NCBI RefSeq assembly: GCF_009870125.1
Contig: NC_046681.1
Coordinates: 24,946,001 to 25,010,000 of the forward strand
From: Drosophila pseudoobscura
Taxonomy: Eukaryota; Arthropoda; Insecta; Diptera; Drosophilidae
DNA: 64,000 bases
Direction: 5' to 3'
Both the position numbers and the translations under genes were made by a program. Positions 61,178 to 64,000 of this stretch are shown here, piece after piece; within the stretch, counting starts at the first letter, position 1; every line of letters begins with the position of its first letter. The notes beneath the pieces are model-generated. The model was not told where the DNA came from. It ran no database searches and was given only the letters and a program-made list of their open reading frames with translations.

Positions 61178-63749
61178 TCAAGAGTCGCTATTTGCCGAAG
61201 TTTTAAACGCGATTATACATATCTTGAATATTTATTTTAATAAAACTATTTACGAGAACTACAGCAGTCAAATGTGGTATCCAGACTATTTTGTTTAAAC
61301 ACCTGGTCTCGGAGACTACAATACTTAGAGGCATATTTCCCAAATAGTAGCAGCATGCTCTCCTCAAAAACCCAAATAAACATATTCCCAACAAAAAAGT
61401 AAACCTAGTAACCCATGCCCGATGAAACCCCAGTTTTCAAATTTTGATTTGTGTAAGAATACTAGAAAATATCAGTCTACCAACGGGAGCCAGCCCGACA
61501 ACATCAACACAAAAAAACAACAAAAATGTAAAAAATTTATTTTTTTTTCGTACCAGTTTTGTAAATATGTAAATAATTCTAATTAGTTTTAAGTCTAAAG
61601 TGTGAATTTAGTTTTAAGTTTAACAACAAAAAAAAACAGTGTATGTATGTCTTAATTGTATGTATTTAAATAGTGTTCAAATTCAAAATTCAAATTCAAA
61701 TGCAAATTTTTTCAGTCCTCGGAGTCGAGCAGAGCATACAGATGAAGGAACAACAATTAGGGGCAGTACAGCAGCACACACACCTCAGGAACAGTACGCC
61801 ATTATTCAGCCACAACCAACCAGCAATTCAGCCCAACCAGCCCCAACAAATCAGCGATCAACACAATGGAACATAAAACAACCAGAGAACAAACTACACA
61901 TAAGAAGCATTCAAGCAGTGAAACTAATGGTAATTGTTTCACCTCAGAAAACTGCGAAAATACGTTTTCCATTTCATTTTGTGCAATCCATTTTTAAGAT
62001 AACCGATGACGACTTGGAAACGACTTGGATTTGAAGTGTGGAGTAGGCCTACTGGGGATACCACGTAAAAAAAAAACGCGCCCAGATCTTTACCAAATGT
62101 TGGTGGTGTGGAAAAGAGTTCATTAAACTGTCCAAATATAAACGTATAGTACGAATAAATAAAGAATGACCAATTCATTTGCGTTGTATTAGTTATTGGT
62201 CCACATTTGACAAATATTCAAGAAACATTTCTAATACAATAATCACAAGAAATGGAGAGCCTACTTGATTTTTATTTTGTTGGAAAAAGTACAAAATCTT
62301 CATAATTTTGGTTTTTTGTTATGTGGAGACGCGACTACTTGATTGAAATAAAAGTTGTTTTTAAACATTGCAATTTAAAAGCATTTTTAAAAGAAAAGCA
62401 TGGAAAAGCAAGCACAAATCCATATATGTTTTCGAAAAAAGAAAAGGAAGGAATGAATAGGTTTGATTTCTCTAAGCTACTTTTCCCACACTATAATCCA
62501 CTAGTCTAATTTCCATTGGGTGCGTAAAAATGGCTTCAAATGTTACCAAATACCGATGGCCGTTGTCTATCGAGAATGTACGTACTATTATTCGTGTTGT
62601 TCTGTTGTGCATACATTTTCCGCAAGCCCATAAATATGCTTTAAACTGTCGAACGATTAAAGTCGCTCCGGAACCTTCGGCCTAATTTATACGCGATTAT
62701 AGTCGCTTGAAAGCACCTGAAATTGTTGTGAAAATCGAATTATTTTCAGACGTTTTTAATCGTTGTTAAGTCCACATGGAATACTCGATAAGAGATTTTC
62801 GCTTTAGGTCAGGCGCAATCGACAGCTGACAAAAGGTTATTGTGCCTTTTAAAACTTCCGATCCGACCCAATCCGATGACAGCCAGCAATCAATCTACAC
62901 ACATAAGTATATGCACTCACAAATGAATTTAAATATTGATATACATATATGTACAATATGTATTTGTACCCAGACAGAGGCACGGTATGGAAATAGCTAG
63001 AATATTGGTCATTGCGTGGAAAAATATAATAATATATCTGGTCTCGCCCATCTGAAATACAGAAAATTCCCTGAATAAAACGCATTCGATTTCCATTAAA
63101 CTTTAGTATGGTGTAATTTTAATATCCACAATATTCATGAGTGATCAATTTTTGGGCGATTATTTTATACATCAAGAGAAAGATAACAAATCTCGTGTGT
63201 GGTATTAGATCGAGGAATGAATTTCATTACATGCGCGACTACAAACTGTAGGCTTACGAGCTAGGAATTTAAACTAGAATATACGTTAGAGATAGAGCAT
63301 ATAAGATATATTTGGTAAGTGTGGGGACATCTAGTGGCCAGCTCTCAAGGAATGTCGCTTCGCGGGTACTACTGTACTCTGTGCACATAGCTTTAAGTGT
63401 GATTTTAAGGTGGATCCCATCCACTCAACTGCCCGGAATCGCAGCGTCTGTAGACTGAAATTTTGGACCTATCGTCCACAGGCGCTGCAAGACGGCAGTT
63501 AAGGTTTAAGGAACATCCGATCCGAGATTAGTTTTATCTTTTGTTGCTGTGCGTAAATGGTTAATTCTTGGATTACTGATATTGGGAGAGAGCTTGCGTT
63601 TTCTTGCGACTCAACAACGTAAATTCATTCACTAAATAGGTGCTAACTAGATGCGATGTGAGAGATTTTTGTGGCTCCACATTGCTCCTTTGCTGCAGCG
63701 AGTGGGACACGAGTATTGGATGTGTGATGCGGTGATGCCTGCGGTGTGG

Positions 63750-63755
63750 TTTATT
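63750..63755 (-). terminator. Poly(A) signal of the fatty acid synthase gene
   Basis: AATAAA on the minus strand, 47 bases past the TAG stop. A short 3' UTR ending near 63.73 kb is plausible. Confidence 0.45.
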
Positions 63756-63801
63756 GGTCTGCCACATCCACAACACTCTTATGCTAATCCTTTACTTGGA
63801 T

Positions 63802-64000
63802 CTACTTGAACAGACGCTTCAATATGCTCTGGATGGTCGTCAGCGACTGATCCTCTATGAGGAACGTGCGATGGTTGCCCTCCACAGTGTGTACTTCGAC
63901 GGGTTTTGTGCAGACCTAAAAGGATAAATCAAAAGTTACATTTTGTGTCCCAATTTTATTTGCAATTGTTGTATGGAAACCTACCTCTTTTAGGCGATAG
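63802..64000 (-). CDS. Fatty acid synthase, C-terminal end only (partial)
   Basis: The last exon is 63802-63915 (37 residues plus TAG). A 69-base intron (63916-63984, GTAGGT donor, TTTTAG acceptor) separates it from the end of the preceding exon, 63985-64000, which runs off the window. The peptide reads YRLKE then VCTKPVEVHTVEGNHRTFL, followed by a helix ending in ILKRLFK. GNHRTFL carries the catalytic His of the thioesterase domain, which ends animal type I fatty acid synthases and releases palmitate from the ACP. Flies have several FASN paralogues, and this short end does not say which one. Confidence 0.8.

Larger units (their letters stand above)
60603..63801. other. Noncoding interval left of the fatty acid synthase end
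   Basis: No coding sequence is recognised. It contains the GCG-AT-CGC motif clusters (61081-61215 and 62650-62770). The part just left of 63802 is fatty acid synthase 3' UTR, with a minus-strand AATAAA at 63750-63755. Confidence 0.5.

Overview
The window looks like nuclear DNA of a Drosophila species, probably not D. melanogaster. The proteins read as clear fly orthologues (vri, Ncoa6, cype, fusl), the introns are short with fly-type splice sites, the noncoding DNA is very rich in microsatellites, and there are DRE (TATCGATA) promoter elements. An obscura-group species would fit the microsatellite load, but this is an inference. All multi-exon models below were assembled by hand from reading frame, splice consensus and phase. 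No database search was possible.

Layout. 1-17.8 kb is noncoding, repeat-rich DNA upstream of the circadian bZIP gene vri (+ strand). A TATA promoter with a CACGTG E-box lies at about 17.9 kb, with more E-boxes to 20.5 kb. The vri coding exons are 22080-22230, 23448-23807 and 23883-25648, followed by a 3' UTR to about 26.6 or 27.1 kb. A hidden two-exon gene for an 87-residue protein sits on the minus strand at 28145-28462. A three-exon Golgi carbohydrate sulfotransferase gene (minus) occupies 30127-31625. A very large glutamine-rich coactivator, Ncoa6 (minus), runs from 36518 to about 44003 or 45056, with a long in-frame ORF directly after its TGA stop (35885-36517) and a T-rich downstream region to about 33.2 kb. 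Then come cype (cytochrome c oxidase subunit VIc, +, 47153-47453), convergent with a small acylphosphatase-like gene (minus, 47711-48317), and fusl (minus, 50424-52813), a multipass membrane protein. 53-63.8 kb is largely empty. The last 200 bases hold the 3' coding end of a fatty acid synthase gene (minus).

How they relate. These are ordinary neighbours, not an operon: a clock repressor, a chromatin/nuclear-receptor coactivator, a respiratory-chain subunit and a presynaptic membrane protein, each with its own promoter. vri, Ncoa6, cype and fusl are, from memory, all in cytological region 25D in D. melanogaster, so the block is conserved. The fatty acid synthase is at 23C there, which suggests a rearrangement breakpoint near the right edge.

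The most interesting points are the Ncoa6 TGA-C stop followed by 210 open in-frame codons; a fusl intron with no AG acceptor that seems to be GT-TG; the unannotated 87-residue protein gene; an acylphosphatase lacking its catalytic Arg; a fourfold WRGxW repeat in fusl; and the E-box cluster at vri.
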